The notes beneath the pieces were generated by a model. It was not told the DNA's origin, did not search any database, and was given only the letters and a program-made list of their open reading frames with translations. A stretch of 64,000 bases of DNA from Pseudomonas abieticivorans (GTDB taxonomy: Bacteria; Pseudomonadota; Gammaproteobacteria; Pseudomonadales; Pseudomonadaceae): contig NZ_CP094975.1 of assembly GCF_023509015.1 (NCBI RefSeq), positions 2,923,501 through 2,987,500 on the forward strand. The letters run 5' to 3'. Position 1 is the stretch's first letter. Each line of letters opens with the position of its first letter. Shown in pieces: positions 39,583-49,176 of this stretch. The position numbers were made by a program, and so were the translations under genes.

Positions 39583-40857
39583 TTAAGCGTTGCTGTAGCT
39601 GATATGCCCATCCACCAAGGTATACCGCACCACCCCTGGCAATACATGCCCAAGGAACGGGCAGTTCTCGCCCTTGGACAGCCAATGCTCGCCAGCCACT
39701 GTGGACACGCTTGGGTCAAACAGCACCACGTCTGCCGCAGCGCCTACTTTTAATGCCCCGGCGGGCAAGCGCAAGGCTGCCGCAGGGCCGGTGCTCAGGC
39801 GTGCCAGCAAGGTTGGCAGGTCCAGCAGGCCGTCCTCCACCAAGGTCATCGCCAATGGCAGCAATAGCTCGACGCTGCTGATGCCAGGCTCCGTCGCGCC
39901 AAACGGCGCCAACTTGGCGTCGCGCTCGTGGGGCTGGTGATGGCTGGAGATGGCTTGCACCACACCCGACTTCACCGCTTCACGCAGCGCGTCGCGGTCG
40001 GCGCGGGTGCGTAGCGGCGGTTGCACGTGGTAAAGGCTGGAGAAGTCGATCAGCGCCTCGTCGGTCAGGATCAACTGGTACAGGGCCACGTCGGCCGTGA
40101 CCGGCAGGCCGCGGGCCTGGGCTTCGGCGATTAGTTTGACGCCGCGGGCGCTGGTCAGTTGGCTGAAGTGCGCACGCACGCCGCTTTGTTCCACCAGCAG
40201 CAGGTCACGGGCCAGCGCCACGGTTTCAGCGGTTTCCGGAATGCCCGGCAGGCCGAGGAAGCTGGCGGTCGGGCCTTCGTGGGCCAGGCCGCCCAGGGCC
40301 AGGTCACGGTCCTGGGAGTGGAAGATCACCGTCAGGTCGAACGTGGCGGCATATTCCAGCGCACGGCACAGGGTGCGGTTGTTCGGGAAGCTCTTCAGGC
40401 CGTTGCCAAAGGCAATGCAGCCGGCGTCGCGCAGCGCCACCAATTCAGCCAGTTGCTCGCCTTCCAGGCCCTTGCTCAGGGCACCGATCGGGTAGACCTT
40501 GCTGTGCCCGGCTTCACGGGCGCGGTCCAGGATCAGTTCGGCCACGGCCGAAGTGTCGAGGATCGGCTTGGTTTGCGGTGGGCAGCACAGGCTGGTAACG
40601 CCACCGGCGGCGGCGGCACGGGTTTCGCTGGCGATGGTGCCCTTGCGGCTGTAGCCCGGCTCGCGCAGGGCCACGCTAAGGTCGACCAGGCCGGGAGCTG
40701 CGACCAGGCCGTCGGCTTGCACGGTCTGGGTGGCGTTGAAGCCGGTTGGCGCAGCGCCGATGGCGATGATCTTGCCTTCGCTGATGTGCAGGTCGCCAAT
40801 GGCGTCCAGGCCGCTGGCCGGGTCGATCACGCGGGCGCCTAGGATACTTAGGCTCAC
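39583..40857 (-). CDS. pyrC': Inactive dihydroorotase-like subunit PyrC' (PyrX)
   Basis: This 424-residue amidohydrolase-fold protein belongs to the aspartate transcarbamoylase complex. Active dihydroorotases have Asp-x-His-x-His before LREPG; here the segment is [15 protein letters not shown], so both metal-binding histidines are missing. This is the known Pseudomonas arrangement: a catalytically dead homologue needed for assembly of the PyrB dodecamer. The working dihydroorotase must be encoded elsewhere. Its start overlaps the pyrB stop by 4 nt. Annotation as active dihydroorotase would be wrong. Confidence 0.93.
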   Translation of the reverse strand: MSLSILGARVIDPASGLDAIGDLHISEGKIIAIGAAPTGFNATQTVQADGLVAAPGLVDLSVALREPGYSRKGTIASETRAAAAGGVTSLCCPPQTKPILDTSAVAELILDRAREAGHSKVYPIGALSKGLEGEQLAELVALRDAGCIAFGNGLKSFPNNRTLCRALEYAATFDLTVIFHSQDRDLALGGLAHEGPTASFLGLPGIPETAETVALARDLLLVEQSGVRAHFSQLTSARGVKLIAEAQARGLPVTADVALYQLILTDEALIDFSSLYHVQPPLRTRADRDALREAVKSGVVQAISSHHQPHERDAKLAPFGATEPGISSVELLLPLAMTLVEDGLLDLPTLLARLSTGPAAALRLPAGALKVGAAADVVLFDPSVSTVAGEHWLSKGENCPFLGHVLPGVVRYTLVDGHISYSNA

Positions 40858-41858
40858 TGGGCGTTCTCCTGCTCGAATTGACGTTGGGCGTTCTGCCCGC
40901 TCATGGCCATGGACAGCACCGCCATACGCACGGCGATACCGTAGGTGACCTGGTTGAGAATGACCGAATGGGGACCGTCGGCCACCGCCGACTCGATTTC
41001 CACGCCACGGTTGATAGGGCCTGGGTGCATGACGATGGCATCCGGCTTGGCCCCGGCAAGGCGCGCGGTGGTCAGGCCGAACAGGCGGTAGAACTCGCCT
41101 TCGCTGGGCAGCAGGCCACCGGCCATGCGCTCACGCTGCAGGCGCAGCATGATCACCACGTCGACGTCTTTCAGGCCTTGGGCCAGGTCGGTGTAGACCT
41201 TCACGCCGTACTGCTCGATGCCGACTGGCAGCAAGGTTTTCGGGCCGATCACGCGGATGTCCGGGCAACCCAGAGCCTTGAGCGCGATCATGTTCGAGCG
41301 AGCCACCCGTGAATGCAGGATATCGCCGACGATCGCCACCGAAAGGTTCTCGAAGCCGCCCTTGTGCCGGCGGATGGTCAGCATGTCGAGCATGCCTTGG
41401 GTGGGGTGCGCATGGCGCCCGTCGCCACCATTGATGATCGCCACTTGTGGGCAAACGTGCTCGGCGATGAAGTGGGCAGCCCCCGAGTCGCCGTGGCGCA
41501 CCACGAACATGTCGGCGGCCATGGCTTCCAGGTTGCGCAGGGTGTCGAACAGGGTTTCGCCCTTGCTGGTCGAGGAGGTCGACACGTTCAAGGTGATCAC
41601 GTCTGCCGACAGCCGTTGGGCGGCCAGTTCGAAGGTGGTGCGGGTGCGCGTGGAGTTTTCGAAGAACACGTTGCACACGGTCTTGCCGCGCAGCAACGGG
41701 ACTTTTTTCACCGCCCGGGCACCGACTTCCAGAAACGAATCGGCGGTGTCGAGGATTTCGGTGAGCAGCTCGCGGGGCAAACCGTCGAGCGAGAGAAAGT
41801 GGCGCAGCTGGCCCTGGTCATTGAGCTGCAGCGGGCGCTTGGCGTCGATTGGCGTCAT
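40854..41858 (-). CDS. pyrB: Aspartate carbamoyltransferase catalytic subunit PyrB
   Basis: This 334-residue enzyme carries out the committed step of pyrimidine synthesis, from carbamoyl phosphate and aspartate to carbamoyl aspartate. It has [19 protein letters not shown] (~65, carbamoyl-phosphate site), [12 protein letters not shown] (~148) and the aspartate-loop segment RLQRERM (~245). An N-terminal extension is present, as in Pseudomonas class A enzymes that bind regulatory nucleotides without PyrI. It is coupled to pyrC' by a 4-nt overlap and follows pyrR by 12 nt. Confidence 0.96.
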   Translation of the reverse strand: MTPIDAKRPLQLNDQGQLRHFLSLDGLPRELLTEILDTADSFLEVGARAVKKVPLLRGKTVCNVFFENSTRTRTTFELAAQRLSADVITLNVSTSSTSKGETLFDTLRNLEAMAADMFVVRHGDSGAAHFIAEHVCPQVAIINGGDGRHAHPTQGMLDMLTIRRHKGGFENLSVAIVGDILHSRVARSNMIALKALGCPDIRVIGPKTLLPVGIEQYGVKVYTDLAQGLKDVDVVIMLRLQRERMAGGLLPSEGEFYRLFGLTTARLAGAKPDAIVMHPGPINRGVEIESAVADGPHSVILNQVTYGIAVRMAVLSMAMSGQNAQRQFEQENAQ

Positions 41859-41870
41859 CGCGGGGGACTC

Positions 41871-42389
41871 TTAAAGGGCGGAAGCGGAGGGCAGATCCTG
41901 GCGCTCGAGAGCGAGCGGCGTGGGGCCGGTCAATTTTACCCGTTCATGGGCTGCCAGTGACAGGGTGGCACCGACCACGTTCGGCCGGATCGGCAATTCG
42001 CCGGCGTCCAGGTCCAGCAGGTTGACCAGGGTCACGCTGGCAGGGCGGCCGTAATCGAACAGCTCGTTGAGGGCAGCGCGAATGGTGCGGCCGCTCATCA
42101 GTACGTCATCGATCAGCACCAGGTGCTGGCCTTCGATTTCGAATGGCAGCTCCGAGGGGCGCACTTGCGGGTGCAGGCCGTTCTGGCTGAAGTCGTCACG
42201 GTAGAACGACACGTCCAGTGTGCCCAGCGGGGCGTCGCTGCCCAGTGCCTCCAGCAGCGCCTGAGCGACCCATACGCCACCGGTGCGAATGCCGATGTAA
42301 CGCGGTTCGGTGATTGCGCGCCGGGCCAGGTGCGCCTTGAGATCGACGGCCATCTGCCGGATCAGGTCGGCGGGGTTTGGAAGGCTCAT
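41871..42389 (-). CDS. pyrR: PyrR pyrimidine regulator / uracil phosphoribosyltransferase
   Basis: This 172-residue phosphoribosyltransferase-fold protein has the PRPP loop [17 protein letters not shown] (~95) and the PyrR segments [12 protein letters not shown] and [19 protein letters not shown]. PyrR binds pyr leader RNA in Gram-positives and acts as a regulator of the pyr operon in Pseudomonas. AAAGGAGC precedes the start at 42389; the upstream open frame is unrelated. It lies between ruvX and pyrB, so it regulates the operon in which it sits. I see no obvious attenuator in the 52-nt gap upstream. Confidence 0.95.
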   Translation of the reverse strand: MSLPNPADLIRQMAVDLKAHLARRAITEPRYIGIRTGGVWVAQALLEALGSDAPLGTLDVSFYRDDFSQNGLHPQVRPSELPFEIEGQHLVLIDDVLMSGRTIRAALNELFDYGRPASVTLVNLLDLDAGELPIRPNVVGATLSLAAHERVKLTGPTPLALERQDLPSASAL

Positions 42390-42441
42390 GCTTGCTCCTT
42401 TGAGGGCCGCCGGCGAATTGCGCCGGGGCTTGATACGGGTA

Positions 42442-42882
42442 TCAGGAATCGAACTGCCCGGCGTTTTCTTCCAGCCAGCTTTGCAGCAGCAGCGCTGCGG
42501 CGATCGCGTCCACGGGATTGTCGCGGTAGCTGCCCTTCTGGCCGCCACGGGCCATGCGCTGGCCTTTGGCTTCGAAGGTGGTCAGGCGTTCGTCGTGGGT
42601 GTGTACCGGCAGGTTGAAGCGGCCGTTGATGCGCCGGGCGAATTTCTCCGCGCGCTCGCACATCTCGCTGGGGGTGCCGTCCATATTCAGGGGCAGGCCA
42701 ACGACGATGGCATCGGGCTTCCACTCCTTGATCAGGGCCTCGACCTGGTTCCAGTCCGGCACGCCGTTCTGCGCCTTCAGGGTGCACAGCTCGCGGGCCT
42801 GACCGGTGATTACCTGGCCAACGGCCACGCCGATCTGTTTGGTGCCGTAGTCGAAACCCAGCAGTAACCGAATCGCGGCCAT
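42442..42882 (-). CDS. ruvX: YqgF/RuvX RNase H-fold nuclease
   Basis: This 146-residue member of the YqgF family (Holliday junction resolvase-like; also linked to 16S pre-rRNA 5' maturation) has [16 protein letters not shown] (~7, catalytic Asp), [19 protein letters not shown] (~62), [13 protein letters not shown] (~98) and the final acidic [13 protein letters not shown] (~125). Its start at 42882 overlaps the algH stop by one base. It is part of the algH-ruvX-pyrR-pyrB-pyrC' transcript. Confidence 0.94.
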   Translation of the reverse strand: MAAIRLLLGFDYGTKQIGVAVGQVITGQARELCTLKAQNGVPDWNQVEALIKEWKPDAIVVGLPLNMDGTPSEMCERAEKFARRINGRFNLPVHTHDERLTTFEAKGQRMARGGQKGSYRDNPVDAIAAALLLQSWLEENAGQFDS

Positions 42883-43451
42883 CAGGCGTGCCCTGCCTGG
42901 CTGGTCAGCAGGCTGAGGTTGATCCCCAGGCGTGCCGCCGCAGCGCTCAAGCGTTGCTCGCTGCCCATGGCAAACAGGATATCGGCATCGAATGGGCAGG
43001 TCAGCCAGGCGTTGTCGGCCAGCTCCGCTTCCAGTTGGCCGGCTTCCCACCCTGCATAGCCGAGGGTGATCAGGTTCTGTTTGGGGCCTACGCCGTCGGC
43101 GATGGCAAACAGCACGTCCTGGGAGGTGGACAGCGAGATGCCGCCCAAGTCGACCGTGGCCTGGAACGTCGGGCCACTGGGATGCAGCACGAAGCCGCGG
43201 TCGGTTTGCACCGGGCCACCCCCGTAGATCGGCACGCCCTGGCAACTGGCCGGTGGCTCGATGTCGGGGCGCAACTGTTCGAGGATGTCGGCCAGGGTCA
43301 GGTCCTGCGGCCGGTTGACCACCAGGCCCATGGCACCATTGGCCGTATGCTCGACGATGTAGGTCAAGGTCTGGGCAAAGTTCGGGTCCGCCATGTGCGG
43401 CATGGCGATCAGGAATTGATGCTTGAGGTAGCTCGGGCTGACGTTCTTCAT
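42882..43451 (-). CDS. algH: YqgE/AlgH family protein
   Basis: This 189-residue protein has the UPF0301/AlgH pattern: YLKHQFLIAMPHMADPNFAQ at the N-terminus, VVNRPQDLTLADIL, PIYGGGPVQTDRGFVLH (~83) and ITLGYAGWEAGQLEAEL (~140). AlgH was named for an effect on alginate gene expression in P. aeruginosa; the molecular function is not settled. The start at 43451 is the first conserved Met, and the open frame extends upstream without similarity. It is the first gene of the ruvX-pyr unit. Confidence 0.94.
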   Translation of the reverse strand: MKNVSPSYLKHQFLIAMPHMADPNFAQTLTYIVEHTANGAMGLVVNRPQDLTLADILEQLRPDIEPPASCQGVPIYGGGPVQTDRGFVLHPSGPTFQATVDLGGISLSTSQDVLFAIADGVGPKQNLITLGYAGWEAGQLEAELADNAWLTCPFDADILFAMGSEQRLSAAAARLGINLSLLTSQAGHA

Positions 43452-43515
43452 AAGTACTAGTGTGGCGTCGAGTCGAGGGCCTGACAAGTTAACGATGCGC
43501 CTGTTTTGTAGCGCT

Positions 43516-44421
43516 TCAATTACTGGAAAGACGATCACCCTTGTCGAAGCGCCAGGTACGAATGATTTCCAGGCGGTCGACGTCGGAAAGGTCCCCGGTA
43601 AAGGGGGCGAACGGCGCTGCCAGGCGGACGATGCGCTGGGCGGCCTGGTCCAGTACCGGTTGCCCGGAGGACTGCAATACCAGCACCTCATACAACGAAC
43701 CATCGCTGTTGATCGACACCATCAGGCGCAGGCTGCCGTGTATCTGTTGGCTGCGGGCCTCTTCGGGGTAATTGAGGTTGCCGATGCGCTCGACTTTCTT
43801 GCGCCAGTCGTCCTTGTACCAGGCGCCCTTGTCGCGCATGGTCGAGGCCGCGCTCAGGCGATGGATACGCGGGCGCTTGGCATACAGCTGCTGTTCTTTG
43901 GCAAGCTCGGCTTCCAGGCTTGAGATCTCGCTGGACAACTGCGAGCTGTCGAAATCCGGCGTGGCGGTCTTGGGCTTGTCCTGTTGCTTGACCGGTTCAC
44001 GGCGCGCCTCGGTTTTCTGTGCCTTGGGCGCGGTGGTGGCCACGGCTTTCTTGACCGGCACCGGCTCGGGCTGCACCTGGGGTTTTACCGCAGGCGGCGG
44101 GGTGACCTTGTTGATCTTGTTGTCCTGGAAGGGCGCCACTTCAGTGGTTTTGGGCACGGCCTTCTTGTCCAGGGTGCCGCTGCCCAATTGGTTGTCTTGG
44201 GCCAGGTAATCGGCCTGCTTAGGCGCCGTGTCGCTTTTGAAGGTCGACAGGGTGATTTCCAGGGTGCGGCGGATTTCCTCGGGCTTGTGCGTGCTGAAGC
44301 CCACGCCGATCAGCAGCGCCAGGTGCAGCAAGGCAGCCACGAACAGGGTAAACCCCAGGCGGTCGGCGGGGCGAACGCGGGAGAGGGAAAACTCTGCGGG
44401 GAGGTCGGCAGGGGCAGTCAT
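43516..44421 (-). CDS. tonB3: TonB family protein TonB3
   Basis: This ~301-residue energy transducer-like protein has an N-terminal cytoplasmic tail and a single membrane helix (~24-42, LGFTLFVAALLHLALLIGVG). A Pro/Lys-rich periplasmic spacer follows (~85-150: PPPAVKPQVQPEPVPVKK), then a coiled-coil stretch (~160-185) and a C-terminal TonB domain with YPEEARSQQIHGSLRLMVSI (~220). Its position between algH and gshB matches P. aeruginosa tonB3 (PA0406), reported to be required for twitching motility and pilus assembly rather than iron uptake. An alternative ATG lies at 44439. Confidence 0.88.
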   Translation of the reverse strand: MTAPADLPAEFSLSRVRPADRLGFTLFVAALLHLALLIGVGFSTHKPEEIRRTLEITLSTFKSDTAPKQADYLAQDNQLGSGTLDKKAVPKTTEVAPFQDNKINKVTPPPAVKPQVQPEPVPVKKAVATTAPKAQKTEARREPVKQQDKPKTATPDFDSSQLSSEISSLEAELAKEQQLYAKRPRIHRLSAASTMRDKGAWYKDDWRKKVERIGNLNYPEEARSQQIHGSLRLMVSINSDGSLYEVLVLQSSGQPVLDQAAQRIVRLAAPFAPFTGDLSDVDRLEIIRTWRFDKGDRLSSN

Positions 44422-44530
44422 TTTATATCCAGCAGCCATGCGGCACGGGGGAAAACCGGCAGCACACGCCCAACAACTAAAAAAGGGCGTGCATCATAAC
44501 CCACTGCGCAGGTTTTCCCTCGCTTGTTAC

Positions 44531-45484
44531 TCAGCGTGCCTTGAGCTTGCGATCAATGGCATCCATCAGTTGCACGCCGATCCGGGTGCCGAAGGCATTG
44601 TCGATTTCACGGATGCAGGTGGGGCTGGTCACGTTGATTTCAGTGAGGCTTTCACCGATCACGTCGAGGCCGACGAACAGCAGGCCCTTCTCGCGCAGGG
44701 TTGGGCCCACCTGTTCGGCGATCCAGCGGTCCTTTTCAGTCAGCGGGCGGGCTTCACCGGTGCCGCCTGCGGCCAGGTTGCCGCGGGTCTCACCGGCTGC
44801 CGGAATACGCGCCAGGCAGTAAGGCACCGGTTCGCCGTCGATCATCAGGATGCGCTTGTCACCGTCCTTGATGGCCGGCAGGTAGGCCTGGCCCATGATC
44901 TGCTGGGTGCCGTGGGCGGTCAGGGTTTCCAGGATCACCGACAGGTTGGGGTCGCCCGGGCGGTGACGGAAGATCGACGCACCGCCCATGCCGTCCAGCG
45001 GCTTGAGGATGACATCGCCGTGCTTGGCGGCAAATTCACGCAGGATATCGGCGCGGCGGCTGACCACGGTCGGCGGCGTGCACTGCGGGAACAGCGTGGC
45101 AAACAGTTTTTCGTTGCAGTCGCGCAGGCTTTGCGGGCGGTTGACCACCAGCACGCCGTCGCGTTCGGCCTGTTCGAGCAGGTAGGTCGAGTACACGAAT
45201 TCCATGTCGAACGGCGGATCCTTGCGCATCAGGATCACGTCCAGGTCGGCCAGCGGGGCGTCGAATTCGGACTCGAACTCGAACCATTTCTCCGGGTTGG
45301 CGAACACCTTCAGTGGGCGCATGCGCGCGCGGGCCTGGCCCTCACCCTGGTACAGGTCCTGAATTTCCATGTGGAACAGGGTCCAGCCGCGCTCCTGGGC
45401 AGCCAGCAACATGGCCAGCGAGCTGTCCTTTTTATAGGAGATGCTCGCAATAGGGTCCATGACAATTCCGAGGCGAACGCTCAT
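44531..45484 (-). CDS. gshB: Glutathione synthetase GshB
   Basis: This 317-residue ATP-grasp ligase joins gamma-glutamylcysteine and glycine. The N-terminus is RLGIVMDPIASISYKKDSS. Substrate and ATP loops are MRKDPPFDMEFVYSTYLLE (~85), VILKPLDGMGGASIFR (~155), AGETRGNLAAGG (~228) and ITEINVTSPT-like INVTSPTCIREID (~280). GAGAGGA lies before the start at 45484. It is divergent from the pilG operon; the 196-bp spacer should hold both promoters. Its product is a substrate for the ggt enzyme of this window. Confidence 0.97.
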   Translation of the reverse strand: MSVRLGIVMDPIASISYKKDSSLAMLLAAQERGWTLFHMEIQDLYQGEGQARARMRPLKVFANPEKWFEFESEFDAPLADLDVILMRKDPPFDMEFVYSTYLLEQAERDGVLVVNRPQSLRDCNEKLFATLFPQCTPPTVVSRRADILREFAAKHGDVILKPLDGMGGASIFRHRPGDPNLSVILETLTAHGTQQIMGQAYLPAIKDGDKRILMIDGEPVPYCLARIPAAGETRGNLAAGGTGEARPLTEKDRWIAEQVGPTLREKGLLFVGLDVIGESLTEINVTSPTCIREIDNAFGTRIGVQLMDAIDRKLKAR

Positions 45485-45680
45485 GGGTAAATCCTCTCGT
45501 CGGCAAATGCCTGAATGGCGCATTAAAAGTGGCGTCAGGGTGGCGCTGCGCAGGCTTTCGGTCAAGGGAAACCGCTCGGCGGCGGGCTTTATGGAATGCA
45601 CCTCGCGAGTGTGCTAAAAAGGTCGGATAGCGCTTTGTATCGTGATATTGCGCCCAGCCAGCCACCGCCGACGAGCCCCC

Positions 45681-46091
45681 ATGGAACAGCGTCCCGCCGC
45701 CCTTAAAGTCATGGTCATCGACGACTCCAAGACGATTCGCCGTACCGCGCAGATGCTGCTGGAGAACGTCGGCTGCGAAGTCATCACCGCGATCGACGGT
45801 TTCGATGCACTGGCCAAGATCGTCGACAACCATCCGCGTATCATCTTCGTCGACATCATGATGCCGCGCCTGGATGGCTATCAGACCTGCGCGTTGATCA
45901 AGAACAACCAAGCTTTCAAGGCCACGCCGGTGATTATGCTGTCGTCCAAGGACGGCCTGTTCGACAAGGCCAAGGGGCGTATCGTCGGCTCTGATCAGTT
46001 TTTGACCAAGCCTTTCAGCAAGGAAGAGCTGCTCAATGCGATCAAGGCCTACGTGCCTGGCTTCGCAGCGGTGGAACAAATAGCACCCTGA
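45681..46091 (+). CDS. pilG: Twitching response regulator PilG
   Basis: This 136-residue single receiver domain has an acidic pocket in VMVIDDSK (~11), phospho-acceptor Asp58 in FVDIMMPRLDGY and Lys in FLTKPF (~110). PilG is one of two CheY-like outputs of the Pil-Chp system and promotes pilus extension and cAMP signalling in P. aeruginosa. The start at 45681 gives the usual length; the in-frame codon at 45642 lacks support. It is the first gene of pilG-pilH-pilI-pilJ-chpA-chpC. Confidence 0.95.
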   Translation: MEQRPAALKVMVIDDSKTIRRTAQMLLENVGCEVITAIDGFDALAKIVDNHPRIIFVDIMMPRLDGYQTCALIKNNQAFKATPVIMLSSKDGLFDKAKGRIVGSDQFLTKPFSKEELLNAIKAYVPGFAAVEQIAP

Positions 46092-46122
46092 CGCCTGGCG
46101 TCTTTATTTTGTGGGGAACAGC

Positions 46123-46488
46123 ATGGCCCGAATTCTGATCGTCGACGACTCGCCGACCGAAATGTACAAACTGACCGGGATGCTCGAAAAGCACGGTCAC
46201 GAGGTGCTCAAGGCCGAAAACGGCGCCGACGGCGTGGCCCTGGCCCGCCAGGAAAAGCCCGACGCGGTGCTGATGGATATCGTAATGCCTGGCCTCAACG
46301 GCTTCCAGGCCACGCGCCAGTTGAACAAGGACCCTGACACCAACCATATCAAGGTGATCATCATCACCACCAAGGATCAGGAAACCGACAAGGTTTGGGG
46401 TACGCGTCAAGGCGCCAAGGACTATCTGACCAAGCCTGTGGACGAAGAAACCCTGATCAAGACCCTGAACGCCGTGCTGGCCGGCTGA
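46123..46488 (+). CDS. pilH: Twitching response regulator PilH
   Basis: This 121-residue CheY-like protein opens with ARILIVDDSPTEMYKL; the phospho-acceptor is Asp52 (VLMDIVMPGLNGF) and the conserved Lys lies in YLTKPVDEE. PilH acts opposite to PilG, favouring retraction or acting as phosphate sink. The ATG at 46123 is preceded by GGGGAACA. It is 31 nt from pilG and 11 nt from pilI. Confidence 0.95.
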   Translation: MARILIVDDSPTEMYKLTGMLEKHGHEVLKAENGADGVALARQEKPDAVLMDIVMPGLNGFQATRQLNKDPDTNHIKVIIITTKDQETDKVWGTRQGAKDYLTKPVDEETLIKTLNAVLAG

Positions 46489-46499
46489 GCACGGCGATC

Positions 46500-47039
46500 A
46501 TGGGCCAGGCATTCACCGCCTTCGAGATGCTGCTGGACATCGACCAGCGCTGCCGGCAGCTGGCCAATGAACTGCCGTCCCAGGAAGCCCGGCTGCAAAC
46601 CTGGAGCGGCATCGGCTTTGGCCTGGCCGGCCAATGGTACGTAGCGCCCATGGGCGAAGTGGCCGAGGTATTGCACGAGCCGCACCTGACCCGCATGCCG
46701 GGCGTCAAGGCGTGGGTGCTGGGCGTGGCCAACCTGCGTGGGCGGCTGTTGCCGGTGATGGACCTGTGCGGGTTGTTTGGCCAGGAACCCAGCTCGCTGC
46801 GCAAGCAGCGCCGGGTGCTGGTGGTCGACCATGGCGACCTGTTCGTCGGCCTGCTGGTGGATGAAGTGCTCGGTTTGCAGCACTTTGCGCTGCACAGCCT
46901 CGACCTGTCGCCGCCGGCCTACTTGCAAGAAGGCACGGCGCCGTATATCCAGGGGCATTTTCATCGCGAACAGGATTGGCGCGTGTTCAGTCCATTGGCC
47001 TTGGTGCAGGCACCGGGGTTTATCAATGTGGCGCTGTAG
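46500..47039 (+). CDS. pilI: CheW-like adaptor PilI
   Basis: This 179-residue CheW-domain protein has the core WYVAPMGEVAEVL...RMPGVKAWVLGVANLRGRLLPVMDL, which is the CheW signature region, and then VLVVDHGDLFVGLLVDEVLG. It should couple the receptor PilJ to the kinase ChpA. The start at 46500 lies 11 nt after the pilH stop with a weak ribosome site, so translation is probably coupled. Its 84-nt gap to pilJ includes a T7 run but no clear terminator. Confidence 0.93.
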   Translation: MGQAFTAFEMLLDIDQRCRQLANELPSQEARLQTWSGIGFGLAGQWYVAPMGEVAEVLHEPHLTRMPGVKAWVLGVANLRGRLLPVMDLCGLFGQEPSSLRKQRRVLVVDHGDLFVGLLVDEVLGLQHFALHSLDLSPPAYLQEGTAPYIQGHFHREQDWRVFSPLALVQAPGFINVAL

Positions 47040-47123
47040 GCCACGTTTTTTTCCGGCAGCACGCTTGCAACGGCAATTGTCTGCAACCGGCGCAGCAGTA
47101 GCGGTACAGGCGGGGGCCTGACA

Positions 47124-49172
47124 ATGACAAACGCGGTGATCGTAAAGTCCATTCAAGGCTCTCGCAGCAGCGCGCAGATCGCGGGGCTATTCGTCGCCCT
47201 GATCGTGCTGATCATGTTGTTGTTCGCCAACTTCGCCTACCTGAACACTCAATCCAACTACGACAAGCAGTACATCGGCCACGCTGGCGAGTTGCGCGTG
47301 CTGTCGCAGCGCATCGCCAAGAACGCCACCGAGGCGGCTGCCGGCAAGCCCGAGGCGTTCAAGCTGCTGGCCGATGCACGCAATGATTTCGACCGCCGCT
47401 GGGGCTACCTCAAGTCTGGCGACGCGAGCACCGGTTTGCCGCCTGCGCCTGCTGCCGTGCACCAGGAAATGCGCTTGGTGCAGGGCGATTGGGAAAACCT
47501 GCGCAAGAACACCGACGCCATCCTGGCCAGTGAACAGACCGTGTTGTCCCTGCATCAGGTGGCGGCCACCCTGGCCGAAACCGTGCCGCAATTGCAGGTC
47601 GAGTACGAGAAGGTCGTCGAGATACTGTTGCAGCGTGGCGCGCCAGCCAGCCAAGTGGTGGTTGCGCAGCGCCAGTCGCTGTTGGCCGAGCGTATCTTGG
47701 GTTCGGTCAATACCGTGCTTTCCGGCGATGAGTCGGCGGCCCAGGCGGCCGAGGCTTTCGGCCGTGACGCCAATCTGTTCGGGCAGGTGCTAAACGGCAT
47801 GCTGGTGGGCAACCCGAAAATCCAGATCACCCAGGTGCAAGACCAGGACGCCCAGGCGCGCCTCAAGGAAATCGCCGAACTGTTCGAGTTCGTCTCCGGC
47901 TCCGTGGACGAGATCCTCGAAACCTCGCCCGAGCTGTTCCATGTGCGCGAGTCGGCGGGCAACATCTTCAACCTCTCGCAAACCTTGCTCGACGAAGCCT
48001 CGCACCTGGCCAGTGGCTTTGAACACTTGGCCGGTGGCCGCTCGCTGGACACCATCGGTGGTTATGTCCTGGGCTTGCTGGCCTTGGCCTCGATCATCCT
48101 GATCGCCCTGGTGATGGTGCGTGAAACCAACCGCCAACTACGCGAGACGGCGCTGAAGAATGAGCGCAACCAGGCGGCGATCATGCGCCTGCTGGATGAA
48201 ATCGAGGATCTGGCCGACGGCGACCTGACGGTCACCGCCTCGGTGACCGAAGACTTCACCGGCACCATCGCCGATTCGATCAATTACTCCATCGACCAAT
48301 TGCGCGACCTGGTGGCCACCATCAACCTGACTGCCGAGGAAGTGAACTCGGCGGTGCAGGAAACCCAGGCCACGGCCAAGCAACTGGCCCGCGCATCGGA
48401 GCTGCAGGCCCAGCAGATCAAGGAGGCGTCCATGGCCATCAGCGACATGGCGCAGTCCATCGACCAGGTGTCGACCAATGCCTGGGAGTCGGCGAAAGTG
48501 GCCGAGCGCTCGGTGACCATTGCCAATAAAGGTAACGAGGTGGTGCACAACACCATTCGCGGCATGGATAACATCCGCGAGCAAATCCAGGACACCTCCA
48601 AGCGGATCAAGCGGCTGGGCGAGTCTTCCCAAGAGATTGGCGATATCATCAGCCTGATCGACGACATTGCCGACCAAACCAATATTCTGGCCCTGAACGC
48701 GGCCATCCAGGCCTCGCTGGCTGGCGAGGCGGGCCGCGGCTTTGCCGTGGTGGCCGACGAAGTGCAGCGCCTGGCGGAACGTTCGTCCTCGGCCACTCGG
48801 CAGATCGAAATGCTGGTGCGGGCGATCCAGAACGATACCAACGAGGCGGTCATCTCTATGGAACAGACCACCTTTGAAGTGGTACGCGGTGCACGCCTGG
48901 CCCATGACGCCGGGGTCGCACTGGAAGAGATCGAAGGGGTGTCGGAGAACCTGGCCGCGCTGATCCAGACCATCTCCAACGCCGCGCAACAGCAAACCAG
49001 CTCGGCCGGGCAGATTTCCCACACCATGTCGGTGATCCAGCAGATCACCGAGCAAACCTCCTCGGGCTCCATGGCCACTGCCGAAAGCATCGGCAACCTG
49101 GCGCAACAGGCCAGCGAAATGCGCCGCTCGGTGTCGGGCTTTACCTTGCCTGCGCCACCCCAGGCGGGTTGA
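47124..49172 (+). CDS. pilJ: Twitching motility methyl-accepting receptor PilJ
   Basis: This 682-residue chemoreceptor has TM1 at ~17-39 ([20 protein letters not shown]), a large periplasmic region (~40-308, with two PilJ-type four-helix units) and TM2 at ~310-332 ([19 protein letters not shown]). A HAMP-like segment ([15 protein letters not shown]) and a long signalling coiled coil follow. The tip contains [21 protein letters not shown] and [19 protein letters not shown]. It senses surface contact or pilus tension and signals via PilI and ChpC to ChpA. The stop is 4 nt before chpA; in P. aeruginosa pilK lies at this point, but no pilK is present here. Confidence 0.95.
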   Translation: MTNAVIVKSIQGSRSSAQIAGLFVALIVLIMLLFANFAYLNTQSNYDKQYIGHAGELRVLSQRIAKNATEAAAGKPEAFKLLADARNDFDRRWGYLKSGDASTGLPPAPAAVHQEMRLVQGDWENLRKNTDAILASEQTVLSLHQVAATLAETVPQLQVEYEKVVEILLQRGAPASQVVVAQRQSLLAERILGSVNTVLSGDESAAQAAEAFGRDANLFGQVLNGMLVGNPKIQITQVQDQDAQARLKEIAELFEFVSGSVDEILETSPELFHVRESAGNIFNLSQTLLDEASHLASGFEHLAGGRSLDTIGGYVLGLLALASIILIALVMVRETNRQLRETALKNERNQAAIMRLLDEIEDLADGDLTVTASVTEDFTGTIADSINYSIDQLRDLVATINLTAEEVNSAVQETQATAKQLARASELQAQQIKEASMAISDMAQSIDQVSTNAWESAKVAERSVTIANKGNEVVHNTIRGMDNIREQIQDTSKRIKRLGESSQEIGDIISLIDDIADQTNILALNAAIQASLAGEAGRGFAVVADEVQRLAERSSSATRQIEMLVRAIQNDTNEAVISMEQTTFEVVRGARLAHDAGVALEEIEGVSENLAALIQTISNAAQQQTSSAGQISHTMSVIQQITEQTSSGSMATAESIGNLAQQASEMRRSVSGFTLPAPPQAG

Positions 49173-49176
49173 CGCG

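Noticed and set aside
40854..43451. pyr operon as a site for a PyrR-type attenuator
   Set aside because: The 52-nt gap before pyrR and the 12-nt gap before pyrB show no antiterminator/terminator pair, so I do not call one.
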